DNA from: UBA2336 sp036787955
GTDB lineage: Bacteria; Bacteroidota; Bacteroidia; Cytophagales; Cyclobacteriaceae
Length of the DNA: 64,000 nt
Assembly (NCBI GenBank): GCA_036787955.1
Contig: DAIQOI010000001.1
Span: 1 to 64,000 of the forward strand
Direction of reading: 5' to 3'
The translations under genes and the position numbers were made by a program. Below, one piece after another: positions 1 through 7,293 of the stretch. The notes under the pieces were generated by a model. It saw nothing but the letters and a program-made list of their open reading frames with translations, was not told the DNA's origin and did not search any database. Numbering within the stretch: the stretch's first letter is position 1; each line of letters begins with the position of its first letter.

Positions 1-604
1 TTATACATCTAATTTTAAAAAAATCTCTAACTAAATTTTTTGTGTTAGTTATACCAAATTTACTTGGAACTAAAATTTTTATTTCATAGTCAAAATTTGT
101 ATCAACTTTAATTCTATAATCTAAGGTATAACCAATTGACATAATTTTAATAGTCGCAAAATACTCTCCTAAATTATATTTATTATCAACAATAAAGGAC
201 CCGAGACTATCAGTGAAATAACTATAAGTGTTGGCATTATTTAATTCATTTACTTCTATGTTAACAGGGGAATTTACTAAAGGCTGACCATTACTCTTTA
301 AAAGGTAAAATTTAACACTATTCTTGCCAGCGTTCTTAGAAATTACTTTTTCTTTTGCAAATGGGAAAGTTGACTCAATGATTTTAATCTTTTTCCCTTT
401 CTTATTAAAACTGCTAACGGAATAAGTATAGGTTACTAACCCACCTTTGTTTTGCAATCTATATATAATAGTATCTCGACAAAAACAAAAAATTTCGTGA
501 TTCTCATTACTATAAATGCCATTTACAAATTGTTGTTGTGCTTTTGCTTCATGATAACAAATCGATGATAGTATAACAAGCCCAATTACTACAAATTTCT
601 CCAT
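1..604 (-). CDS. Exported protein, 3' end outside the window (candidate second immunity protein)
   Basis: Reading down from an ATG at 604, the frame stays open to base 1, so the C-terminus is missing. The protein begins MEKFVVIGLVILSSICYHEA and has a Sec signal ending near KAQ, so the product should be periplasmic or surface exposed. The middle (about residues 95-165) has a beta-rich 'GQPLVNSPVNI ... TDSLGSFIVD' pattern resembling carboxypeptidase-regulatory-like domains. The start lies 4 bp after the stop of the C39-like fragment, the same spacing style as the toxin/immunity-like pair upstream. Function is unknown. Calling it an immunity protein is an inference from position only. Confidence 0.6.
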   Translation of the reverse strand, partial: MEKFVVIGLVILSSICYHEAKAQQQFVNGIYSNENHEIFCFCRDTIIYRLQNKGGLVTYTYSVSSFNKKGKKIKIIESTFPFAKEKVISKNAGKNSVKFYLLKSNGQPLVNSPVNIEVNELNNANTYSYFTDSLGSFIVDNKYNLGEYFATIKIMSIGYTLDYRIKVDTNFDYEIKILVPSKFGITNTKNLVRDFFKIRCI

Positions 605-608
605 ACAA

Positions 609-1027
609 TTAACGATAAAATGACCAGAATCTTGGAGGGATTATAAAATCTTTAACTAGGCTCCTAGTGGAATAGGGTGCTAAACGTTGTGGTGATGTTT
701 CAGCAAACCACAATTTATATTGCCCAGTTGGAAAGATTTTAATCTTTCGTAACATTACAGCATGCGCACCACTTTTAGTGTTAAAGCCAACCATCACTCT
801 TTGGTTATTTTGAAACGCTGTTGTTAAATTTGATAAATCACCACTATAAGGATTTACTGGTAAATTATTTGAATTAAACACACCACCACTTGTAGCGAAC
901 GAAATAACATCCTCCGGCAACACTCCTAAATTGCCACCGTTCTGATTTAACCAGTAATTGTAATATAGTGAACCCCATTGTTAGGGCAACTGTTAGTTAA
1001 AGTTAAATTTGTTTTTATTATCATCAT
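609..1027 (-). pseudogene. Frameshifted orphan papain/C39-like toxin-type module
   Basis: An open frame covers 609-983 and ends with a segment like that of the Rhs C-terminal domain: GAHAVML (compare GIGHAVTM), then a 'GQYKLWFAETSP' strand and a Ser/Thr-rich tail. Read upstream it meets a TAA at 981-983. The -1 related frame starting at ATG 1027 or 1024 encodes a short stretch with TNSCPNN, which supplies the expected catalytic Cys. Joining the frames at about 971-985 gives SCPN-WGSLYYNYW, a plausible Cys-helix start of a C39-like fold. A one-base loss near the G4 run (plus strand 973-976) would explain it, either as real decay or as a sequencing error. No Rhs core precedes it, so it looks like a displaced C-terminal cassette. 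Confidence 0.5.
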
Positions 1028-1076
1028 TTTTTTCTTTTTTGTTCATTGCTGTTAATTACTGTCGAATGGCCAAAGG

Positions 1077-1631
1077 TCATTCTTTTAATATTGGCGGAAG
1101 AAACGTATCCCAGCAACAATTCTTATAATCTTCCAGGCTATACTCAACAAGGCCCTTTGAACCAAATTCCAGCACGGTAATTTGGTTGCCTTTTTTGCTA
1201 AAATAAATGCTCCCATCGGTTCCTGATATTCTAAATAGAATATCAGGTTTATGTTCCAGAAAATATTCTAATATTTCTGTATAATAAGTGAATTTATAAA
1301 CACAAAAAATATTCAGGTTTGCTGAATGCGCAATTACCCTGTCATTATCATCATAAATGATCAAATTAATTACTGGCCATTTCTTTTTTCGTTCCCGAAT
1401 GATTTCTAACGAACCCATCAGTGTTTCATTTTTAAAATCTTCTTTCGTTAAATGACGATAATCAAACCAATAAATCATTAAAGTTTTATAGCTCACTTTT
1501 TTATCAAAGCAATCAAGCTTAGATGCTTTTTTTAGCAAGTAGTTAAGGATTTTAGCTTTTTCTTTCTCCGAAATACTTTGAGCACTCATTTTAAAAGCCG
1601 TTAATAGAAAAATGATTACTAAGTATCGCAT
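1077..1631 (-). CDS. Exported 184-aa protein, candidate immunity protein
   Basis: The protein starts MRYLVIIFLLTAFKMSAQS, a clear Sec signal peptide with cleavage near SAQ. The mature part is about 165 residues, charged, with aromatic-rich strands (ILFRISGTDGSIYFSKKGNQ) and no motif I recognise. Its ATG follows the stop of the Rhs-tail gene by 3 bp, so the two are probably translationally coupled, as is usual for toxin/immunity pairs. Local DNA is clearly more AT-rich than the chromosomal genes from 5200 on. A role in protecting against the upstream C39-like domain is inferred from gene order. Nothing in the sequence proves it. Confidence 0.65.
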   Translation of the reverse strand: MRYLVIIFLLTAFKMSAQSISEKEKAKILNYLLKKASKLDCFDKKVSYKTLMIYWFDYRHLTKEDFKNETLMGSLEIIRERKKKWPVINLIIYDDNDRVIAHSANLNIFCVYKFTYYTEILEYFLEHKPDILFRISGTDGSIYFSKKGNQITVLEFGSKGLVEYSLEDYKNCCWDTFLPPILKE

Positions 1632-1634
1632 ATG

Positions 1635-3356
1635 CTATGGCCAAATTAAAAATGTATTGTAAGCCGTCCGCAAAGTGAAAGGTGAAACCCTGATATATTG
1701 CCCTCTTGCAGGATTCATTACATCAAATAAATATCTTGTTACCACTCGGCCCGAAATTTTGGTAATGGTTCTTTCTGTTATACGGTTCATTGTAACGGCA
1801 TGACCAATTCCAGGCTGACTACTTCTTATATTGAAAGATATATCATATCCGCTTCTTGAAAGATGAATTATCTCTCTTGAACCCAAACCTCCTGAAATTG
1901 GATGATTTCTTATTCCACTTTGTCGTGAAAATTCATTCATCACATCTAAATCATTTAAAGGAGTAGTGTTAGGATCGCCCCCTAGATTAGATCTAATAGA
2001 TTTTTGTGTTACACTACCACCCCTTGATTGACTTATTGCTTCAGCATTAGCCGGGCCGCAATTGTAATCCCCCTGTTGCTGAACAAAGGGTATTTGTCTA
2101 CCTACTAAAATCTGATCCTGAACAGTAGCTCCATCAAAAAATCTTCTGCCATCTCTCATTGCACTAATTCCTCCTGATATCCCTCCAATCAATCCACCTG
2201 AGGCTCCTCCTATCAAACCGTGAGATAGGCCTGTCTTAAGTGCTTTATTAAATCCTGCTCCGCCCACCATAGAATTACCAAAACCAGAAGTAAATCCGCC
2301 TGCAAAACCAGATGCTGCACCAACAGCAGCGCCTTTCAGAAAACTACTGGTACCGGATGCAAAGCTTGCAGTAAATGCAGAACCGCTAAAGGTATTTGAA
2401 ACCCCTGCTGCAAACCCCTGACCAAAAGTTAATGAGCCAGAAGCGTGTGCAGCAAAATTAAATCCGGTTATTATCCCATTTGCAAGACCCATTGTAATTG
2501 CTGAAGTGGCCGCACCAACTGCAAAGTATTTGAGAGCATCACCCACATTATTAATCCCGTTTGCATTTAGAGCAGTATTTATTAAACCTCCCACAATAAT
2601 CGGCACAAACCAAGCCAACTCCCCATCAGGGTCAACCATCATCACCGGGTTGTTCCCCATTGCCAAGTAAGGGCTTGCAAACTGATCCCGAGGGTCCACC
2701 GCAAACCACCTCCCTAATGCCCCATCATACTGCCTTGCATGGAAATCGTGCCACCTTGTAAGGCTATCGTACTCCTTGCCCTGGTAGCCGTACAGGTTTT
2801 CTTTTTCACCATCGCGCAGCCAGGTGTAGGCCATCATGCCAAAGGGGTAATAGGCGTTTACTTGTAGTACAGGGCTTTCGGTATGGGTAATTTTCAGTTC
2901 ATCAAAATGCACCCAGTGGGCACTTTCATTGTCGTAGCTCAGGTAAACAAACAGGTAGCCCAACTCCTTTACCTGTACGGTGGGTAGAGTTACCTGGTGC
3001 CCCACATTGGCCGGGCCCACCGGGGCAGACTTTGCTTCAATTACTTTGTACTCCTCATCAAACAAAATGTAGTTAAGAAAGGCCGAGGGTTTGCTGCTGC
3101 CCTGGTATGGGGCCAGCAATAAACTGCCGTTGCCCTGGTTGGAACCGGAATAGGCCTGGCTGATTTCGTTGGTAATGGCCGGGTTCCCGCCCACCAGCAC
3201 AGCGGCCACGGCATTCACAATAGTAGCCAACGGAGCCTGGGTAAAGCCTGAGGCCGAGGTGTAGTATGCCTTTACGTTTGCATTGACATAATAGTTCAAT
3301 GAACCCGATGGTTTCCATTCAAGGCCATCAAAACGATATGCGAATCCGTTCAACAT
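1635..3356 (-). CDS. Rhs/YD-repeat family protein tail with C39-like C-terminal toxin domain
   Basis: This 573-aa frame is the end of a much longer Rhs-type protein. Residues 1-200 match the beta-rich region before the core, and residues about 190-250 hold the Rhs-associated core (YGYQGKEYDS, ARQYDGALGRWFAVDP, NPVMMVDPDGE). After DPDGE comes a long Gly/Ala-rich hydrophobic stretch (about 250-400). The C-terminal 142 residues look papain/C39-like: Cys433 in GDYNCGPANAE, His519 in GIGHAVTM, and Asp545/Asn548 in FDVMNP. The core-like frame continues 11 codons upstream of the ATG (TFTWDSE) and then hits a TAA at 3390-3392. The large N-terminal shell and any signal peptide are therefore missing. 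It may be a silent or displaced tip rather than a working toxin. Confidence 0.75.
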   Translation of the reverse strand: MLNGFAYRFDGLEWKPSGSLNYYVNANVKAYYTSASGFTQAPLATIVNAVAAVLVGGNPAITNEISQAYSGSNQGNGSLLLAPYQGSSKPSAFLNYILFDEEYKVIEAKSAPVGPANVGHQVTLPTVQVKELGYLFVYLSYDNESAHWVHFDELKITHTESPVLQVNAYYPFGMMAYTWLRDGEKENLYGYQGKEYDSLTRWHDFHARQYDGALGRWFAVDPRDQFASPYLAMGNNPVMMVDPDGELAWFVPIIVGGLINTALNANGINNVGDALKYFAVGAATSAITMGLANGIITGFNFAAHASGSLTFGQGFAAGVSNTFSGSAFTASFASGTSSFLKGAAVGAASGFAGGFTSGFGNSMVGGAGFNKALKTGLSHGLIGGASGGLIGGISGGISAMRDGRRFFDGATVQDQILVGRQIPFVQQQGDYNCGPANAEAISQSRGGSVTQKSIRSNLGGDPNTTPLNDLDVMNEFSRQSGIRNHPISGGLGSREIIHLSRSGYDISFNIRSSQPGIGHAVTMNRITERTITKISGRVVTRYLFDVMNPARGQYIRVSPFTLRTAYNTFLIWP

Positions 3357-3392
3357 TTCTGAATCCCAAGTGAAAGTGGCTGGGAAATTTTA

Positions 3393-3798
3393 CAAGTTGT
3401 AATATAGCTAACTGCTTTGAATTTTGCATTTGTTGAACCGAAACGGAAGCCCGCCTACTGGGCGGGCAAGGTCTTTCTCTTTGCAGAACGCGCGTTGCGT
3501 TTGCCGCTGCTCTTCCAAATCTCAATGAGCGAAAACATGAATTGCTGTGTGTCGGTAGTTGTTTCCATAGTTTTTTATCCAAAACCAGGGTGGAATTTTG
3601 CACACGAAAAGATGTGCCTGGTCGCGGGGGTACTGTGCTTAGTCTTTGCCCAGCAATTAATTAGGCAGTGCCTAGGCATGTCTCATAAGTGTCATGAATT
3701 TAACGATTATTCTCTGTTTTTAATCGTGACAACTTTTAGGGGAGCTTTCAAACTCTTTAGCACCCCTGCTATTTTCCCGGGAAAGATTATCTTTCTAT
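3393..3798. other. Gene-poor gap between the Rhs remnant and the propeller lipoprotein
   Basis: This stretch of about 400 bp holds no convincing gene. The open frames on either strand have no recognisable domain, no signal peptide and overlap each other. The only clear structure is a GC-rich inverted repeat at 3449-3467. The position, just upstream of a 5'-truncated Rhs gene, suggests a rearrangement scar, but no insertion-sequence ends or transposase remnants are visible. Confidence 0.5.
3449..3467. repeat. Inverted repeat, 7-bp GC stem
   Basis: The arms gcccgcc (3449-3455) and ggcgggc (3461-3467) are separated by a 5-base loop. No T-run follows on the plus strand, and on the minus strand it is followed by TTCCG, so it is not a typical intrinsic terminator. 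It may be a REP-like element. Confidence 0.45.
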
Positions 3799-4878
3799 TC
3801 AAAAATTATTGCTTAATTCCTTTGGAAGACTAAAGGATACCAGTCTTGGCTCAGCCGAATAGGTTATTGCATACAGCTTTTCACAGTTATCGTCTACCGC
3901 TATACTCGATACCCTGTGAGATAACGAAAGTTTCATAATCAATCTGCCGTCCCAATCGTAAACAATTACATTTTTAGGAGCATAAACCAAGCTCCCAACT
4001 TCTTCATATGTTTCGCCCGAAAACAGTGCAAAAATGTATTTATCTGTAACGCATATGTCACGAAAGCCATGGATATTGGAAGGCTTTATTGAAGCTGCTA
4101 TAATTCCCGGCTGATTATCTGAATCAAAATCCGGAAAAGTTTCAGCTATGGCTTTATGAACAGAAATTTTTTTTCCGGATTCAACTGTTAGAATTTCAAG
4201 GTAAACTGCACATTCAGCTGATGAAACAATCTTTGTGCCGTCAGGCTTGATATCCAGGTCGCCCTGATAAGCCATAGCTATATTTTGCCAGTTCTTACCC
4301 TTTAACTTATCCCTGAAAGGATATTCACCAAACTGATATAATGGCTTGCCCATGTTATCAGAAACAACATATCGATTTTGAAATATGCCTGTACCAATCA
4401 GTGTTGAATCATTTACTTTAATAACTTTTTGATAATTGAAATCTACTTTGGCCGTGCTATCCAAATTGGGCTGAAATATGCCTGATAAAAATTGATTTAA
4501 CGTGACCTCAAAAAAAAGAAATTTAGGCCGCAAATTGATCCCCAGTTTTTCCGGTTTAGAGAGGCGATAGATGGTTGAAGGAAATTTCAATTCACCAGGA
4601 CCATCTCCAACTTTTCCTGTCGATGTAACATCACCGGTTGCCAGGTTAACTACCTTAAATAAATAATCTTTATCAAAGTCTTCTAGCAACAGATATCCGT
4701 TAATATAAGTACAATTGTATGGGTTATTGAAGGAATATTTGGTTAAAGGAAAAATCTCGGCAGTAAGACTTACTGGTTCAGCGTCTTTGTTTTCTTTAGG
4801 AGAGTAGCAGCTCACTAAAAAAGTGGACGCAAGAACATATTTAATAAAAAGCCCTTTATTCATCACATAATTCTTCAT
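3799..4878 (-). CDS. BF3164-like six-bladed beta-propeller lipoprotein
   Basis: The 359-aa protein starts with a lipoprotein signal ending TFLVSC (Cys24, or Cys19 from the alternative ATG at 4863). The body has repeated propeller-like strands, including YVVSDNMGKPLYQFGEYPF, and ends with the family-like segment SSIAVDDNCEKLYAITYS. This resembles the TolB-like six-bladed propeller lipoproteins (BF3164 type) of Bacteroidota, whose biochemical role is not established. It lies 44 bp after a gene for a small secreted cysteine peptide on the same strand, so the two probably form one unit. The peptide could be its partner, which is an inference. Confidence 0.75.
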   Translation of the reverse strand: MKNYVMNKGLFIKYVLASTFLVSCYSPKENKDAEPVSLTAEIFPLTKYSFNNPYNCTYINGYLLLEDFDKDYLFKVVNLATGDVTSTGKVGDGPGELKFPSTIYRLSKPEKLGINLRPKFLFFEVTLNQFLSGIFQPNLDSTAKVDFNYQKVIKVNDSTLIGTGIFQNRYVVSDNMGKPLYQFGEYPFRDKLKGKNWQNIAMAYQGDLDIKPDGTKIVSSAECAVYLEILTVESGKKISVHKAIAETFPDFDSDNQPGIIAASIKPSNIHGFRDICVTDKYIFALFSGETYEEVGSLVYAPKNVIVYDWDGRLIMKLSLSHRVSSIAVDDNCEKLYAITYSAEPRLVSFSLPKELSNNF

Positions 4879-4922
4879 GTAAATAAAGAAGCAGTGACTA
4901 GCCCTGCTTTTAATATAAAATA

Positions 4923-5108
4923 CTACTCAATAGGTCCGCAAGGTTCCCTGTCACCATAATAAATATAAACTTCGTTGCCAACAATTACGCGTTGACATTC
5001 TCTGTCATCGTTATTTTTACAATGTACACAAGCCTGAGCGCTTACAGTAGGAATGAGCACACTTAAAGCAAGTGCACAAATAACACCTGTGATTAACATT
5101 TTTTTCAT
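4923..5108 (-). CDS. Small secreted cysteine-containing peptide (61 aa)
   Basis: The product is a 61-residue precursor. Residues 1-25 form a Sec signal ending VSAQ. The mature part of about 36 residues carries four cysteines (27, 30, 38, 57), including a CVHC pair, so one or two disulfides are possible, and it ends ...REPCGPIE. In size, signal and position next to a BF3164-like lipoprotein it resembles the NVEALA-type small exported proteins of Bacteroidota, but the NVEALA motif itself is absent. Function is unknown. A run of T residues (minus strand) lies just upstream of the gene. Confidence 0.6.
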   Translation of the reverse strand: MKKMLITGVICALALSVLIPTVSAQACVHCKNNDDRECQRVIVGNEVYIYYGDREPCGPIE

Positions 5109-5204
5109 AGAAATAAAATTTTAAGGTTTCTGCTCAATAGCAAGCATTGTTCAAAAAAAAAAACCAAATTAGTCAAGACCCCTGATGTAACTTATTTAAA
5201 ATTA

Positions 5205-6257
5205 TTAATTATTAACCTTCACCGGCGCATCGTGTGCCAACTGCAGGTTGTTGGTAACAATAACGGCCTTACCTTCATCCAATCCGTCCAGAATTTCAAT
5301 TTCTCTGCCATTTTCCCGGCCGGTGGTCACGTAGTTCCATTTGGCCAGCCCCTCTTCGGCTGTAAACACCACCGCCCGGCCCGAGCGCATTACAACGGCC
5401 TCCTTGGGTACCACTATGTGTTTGCTGCCGGGCACCTTTATAACCACCTGTGCACGCATGCCGGGCAGCAGGTTAACACCGGAAGGCAGTTTAATGACAA
5501 TTTTAACCATCCCGCTTTTTTCTTCAACGCGCGGGTTAATAACCGCTACCTGCCCGTTAAGGGGCCTGCTTTCCTGGCCGGCCACCTGCACAACAGCCTG
5601 CACCCCTGGCTTAACCTGTACCACATCGCTTTCCAGTACTTCGGCTATAGCCGTTAGTTCGCCCGGGTTATGCAACCGGCACAATACCTGGCCATCGGCC
5701 ACGGCACTGCCCGGCCTGAGCTGTAAATCTGAGACCATGCCGCTTATTTCAGCTTTCACAAAGGTGTATTGGTATTCCAGCTCGGCTTCGCGCAGGGCCA
5801 GCTCGGCAGCTGCCAGCCCGGTGGTAACCCTCAGGGTTTGTTCAGCGCGCTTCCTGCGCAGGGAATCAGCCCCCTGGTAGTTCAGCATCTGATCGCGGAA
5901 TGCCAGCAACTTCTCTTCATGGGTGAGCCGCGCCTTCTGGCGTTGCAATTCCTGCCGCTCAAAATCGAGCACAGCCAGTATATCGCCCTTTCTAACATAC
6001 TGGCCGTTATGCACGCGTATTTCACGAACAGTACCTGCGCGTCTGAATTTAATCTGCACCTCATTGGCCGACTCTATTCGGGCAGCGGCCTGAATCAGAT
6101 ACTCAAACGGCTTGCGGGCGGCAGTCACGGTTTTTACCTCCGTGGGCGGTATTTCCTTTCTGAGGCTTTGCGGGTCCGGTTCGGCGGGTTTGTCTGTTTT
6201 TCCGCAGCCAGATACAAGAAAAAAAGAAATCAATATCCCGTTGAGCAGCGTTTTCAT
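5205..6257 (-). CDS. RND efflux periplasmic adaptor (membrane fusion protein), lipoprotein
   Basis: I chose the ATG at 6257 because it gives MKTLLNGILISFFLVSGCGK, a standard lipoprotein signal with Cys19; a longer start at 6308 adds a poor leader. The 350-aa protein has the HlyD/AcrA order: a first lipoyl half (GTVREIRVHNGQYVRKGDIL), a helical hairpin, a second lipoyl half (SGMVSDLQLRPGSAVADGQV), then beta-barrel and membrane-proximal domains (LLPGMRAQVVIKVPG, ... VPKEAVV). It would bridge an inner-membrane RND pump and a TolC-like channel. Neither partner is adjacent: downstream is the small cysteine peptide and upstream the AtpI-like gene. It may act with a pump encoded elsewhere. Confidence 0.88.
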   Translation of the reverse strand: MKTLLNGILISFFLVSGCGKTDKPAEPDPQSLRKEIPPTEVKTVTAARKPFEYLIQAAARIESANEVQIKFRRAGTVREIRVHNGQYVRKGDILAVLDFERQELQRQKARLTHEEKLLAFRDQMLNYQGADSLRRKRAEQTLRVTTGLAAAELALREAELEYQYTFVKAEISGMVSDLQLRPGSAVADGQVLCRLHNPGELTAIAEVLESDVVQVKPGVQAVVQVAGQESRPLNGQVAVINPRVEEKSGMVKIVIKLPSGVNLLPGMRAQVVIKVPGSKHIVVPKEAVVMRSGRAVVFTAEEGLAKWNYVTTGRENGREIEILDGLDEGKAVIVTNNLQLAHDAPVKVNN

Positions 6258-6294
6258 ATCCGTAATCAAATATAAAAAAGCGGAAGTTTCAAAC

Positions 6295-6660
6295 CTATTC
6301 TGCAACACTCCGGTACAGCGCGTAAACGCTTATCAGGGTATAAACCAGATACAGGCTCAGAAAGTAAACCACATCCGCAAACAAGGTGCTGCTATCAGAA
6401 ATCGCCAGAAACAGTAAAAAGACAATGTGGGCCAGCAGCTTTACGGCCAGGCCTGCAAGAAAGAAAACCACAAAGCGCCCGGGCCTGTGTTGCTGCAGCC
6501 GCATCAGGTTAAAGACCATGAGTGCAGTTACAAGAAACAGGTAGGCAGTTATAATTTCTGCATGAACAGGTTTTGGAATATCATTGCTTGTTATGGCAAC
6601 CCAGGCCAGGCCGGCCGTAAGCAGAAGCAAAGCAAGGAAAAACAAATACCTGCGGATCAC
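6295..6660 (-). CDS. Four-helix membrane protein, AtpI-like by position
   Basis: The 121-aa product has four hydrophobic segments (about residues 5-23, 38-56, 64-85, 95-115) and short polar loops. Size and topology fit the AtpI / ATP synthase I type, and its start overlaps the end of the AtpZ-like gene by 4 bp (ATGA). In many bacteria such genes precede atpB, but here an efflux adaptor follows instead. Sequence identity to AtpI cannot be judged by eye, so the assignment rests on size, topology and neighbour. Confidence 0.55.
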   Translation of the reverse strand: MIRRYLFFLALLLLTAGLAWVAITSNDIPKPVHAEIITAYLFLVTALMVFNLMRLQQHRPGRFVVFFLAGLAVKLLAHIVFLLFLAISDSSTLFADVVYFLSLYLVYTLISVYALYRSVAE

Positions 6661-6896
6661 CTGCCGAGCGAACGATAAAGTTGATACATCATCCCGGCAA
6701 AAGCCAGCAATCCGAACAAAAGCATGAAGAGCGGGAAGGTAAAATCCAGGAAGCGGTCCAGCTTATAACCCAGCCATCCGAACAGAATAAGGGTAGCCAA
6801 CAACTGGATAGCCAGCGTACTGTACTTCAGCCAGGAGTCAGACGGTTTTGACCTGTTCGGCTCCGTAGGTGCGGGTTCCGTGCCCATTGCTTTCAC
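6657..6896 (-). CDS. AtpZ/AtpI-family small membrane protein
   Basis: The 79-aa protein has a short polar N-terminus and two transmembrane segments (about 28-45 and 53-71) linked by a loop with GYKLDRFLDF, the pattern of the AtpZ/AtpI family linked to F-type ATP synthase operons and divalent-ion transport. The start at 6896 overlaps the bactofilin gene by 59 bp; a second in-frame ATG lies at 6887. It overlaps the next membrane protein gene by 4 bp. The ATP synthase subunit genes themselves do not follow. Confidence 0.72.
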   Translation of the reverse strand: MKAMGTEPAPTEPNRSKPSDSWLKYSTLAIQLLATLILFGWLGYKLDRFLDFTFPLFMLLFGLLAFAGMMYQLYRSLGR

Positions 6897-7275
6897 CTAT
6901 CTTAATTTCTTTTATAGCAGCCCCCATGCGGCAGGTACCGTTAAACACGGCACCCGGCTCTACCACCATTTTGCCGGTAACTATATCACCGTTTACGACA
7001 GCGGTTGACTTCAGCACGAGCAGTTCGCTGATTTCCAGTTTGCCTTTCACCTCGCCTTCTATGTCGGCATTTTGTGCGGTAATGTTACCTTGTACGTGTG
7101 CGGCATTGCCCAGGGCCACTTTTGATTTGGATTTGATGTTGCCGTGCACCTTGCCCTCTACCCGAATGTTGCCATAGGTTTCAATATTACCTTCCAGAAA
7201 GGTGCCTTTACCGATGGTGTTGCTGGAGTTGGTGATTTCTTCAGCTACGCGTTTTTCTTCTTTGGTGGAAAACAT
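6838..7275 (-). CDS. Bactofilin (polymer-forming cytoskeletal protein)
   Basis: The 145-aa protein has a disordered N-terminus, then a right-handed beta-helix of repeats with Gly/Val/Ile spacing, such as GKGTFLEGNIETYGNIRVEG, ALGNAAHVQGNITAQ and VVNGDIVTGKMVVEPG. This is the bactofilin (DUF583) core that self-assembles into filaments at the membrane. It lies 18 bp downstream of an M23 peptidase gene. Bactofilins are known to pair with M23 endopeptidases that shape the cell wall, so a local wall-remodelling role is likely. Confidence 0.92.
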   Translation of the reverse strand: MFSTKEEKRVAEEITNSSNTIGKGTFLEGNIETYGNIRVEGKVHGNIKSKSKVALGNAAHVQGNITAQNADIEGEVKGKLEISELLVLKSTAVVNGDIVTGKMVVEPGAVFNGTCRMGAAIKEIKIGESNGHGTRTYGAEQVKTV

Positions 7276-7293
7276 AAGTTCTTTTGTTAACAG

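Noticed and set aside
609..923. A separate 104-aa gene starting at GTG 923
   Set aside because: The open frame continues upstream to 980 with C39-like residues, so a GTG start inside it is arbitrary; it is treated as part of a frameshifted module.
3328..3603. A 91-aa open frame on the minus strand over the Rhs 5' junction
   Set aside because: It overlaps the Rhs tail in another frame and has no recognisable feature.
3417..3833. A 138-aa open frame on the plus strand upstream of the lipoprotein end
   Set aside because: It has no domain or signal, overlaps the gap repeat and the end of a convincing gene on the other strand, and shows no coding-like composition.
5232..6275. Several plus-strand open frames of 60-180 aa over the efflux adaptor gene
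   Set aside because: They are GC-driven shadows of a well-supported adaptor gene, without signals or domains.
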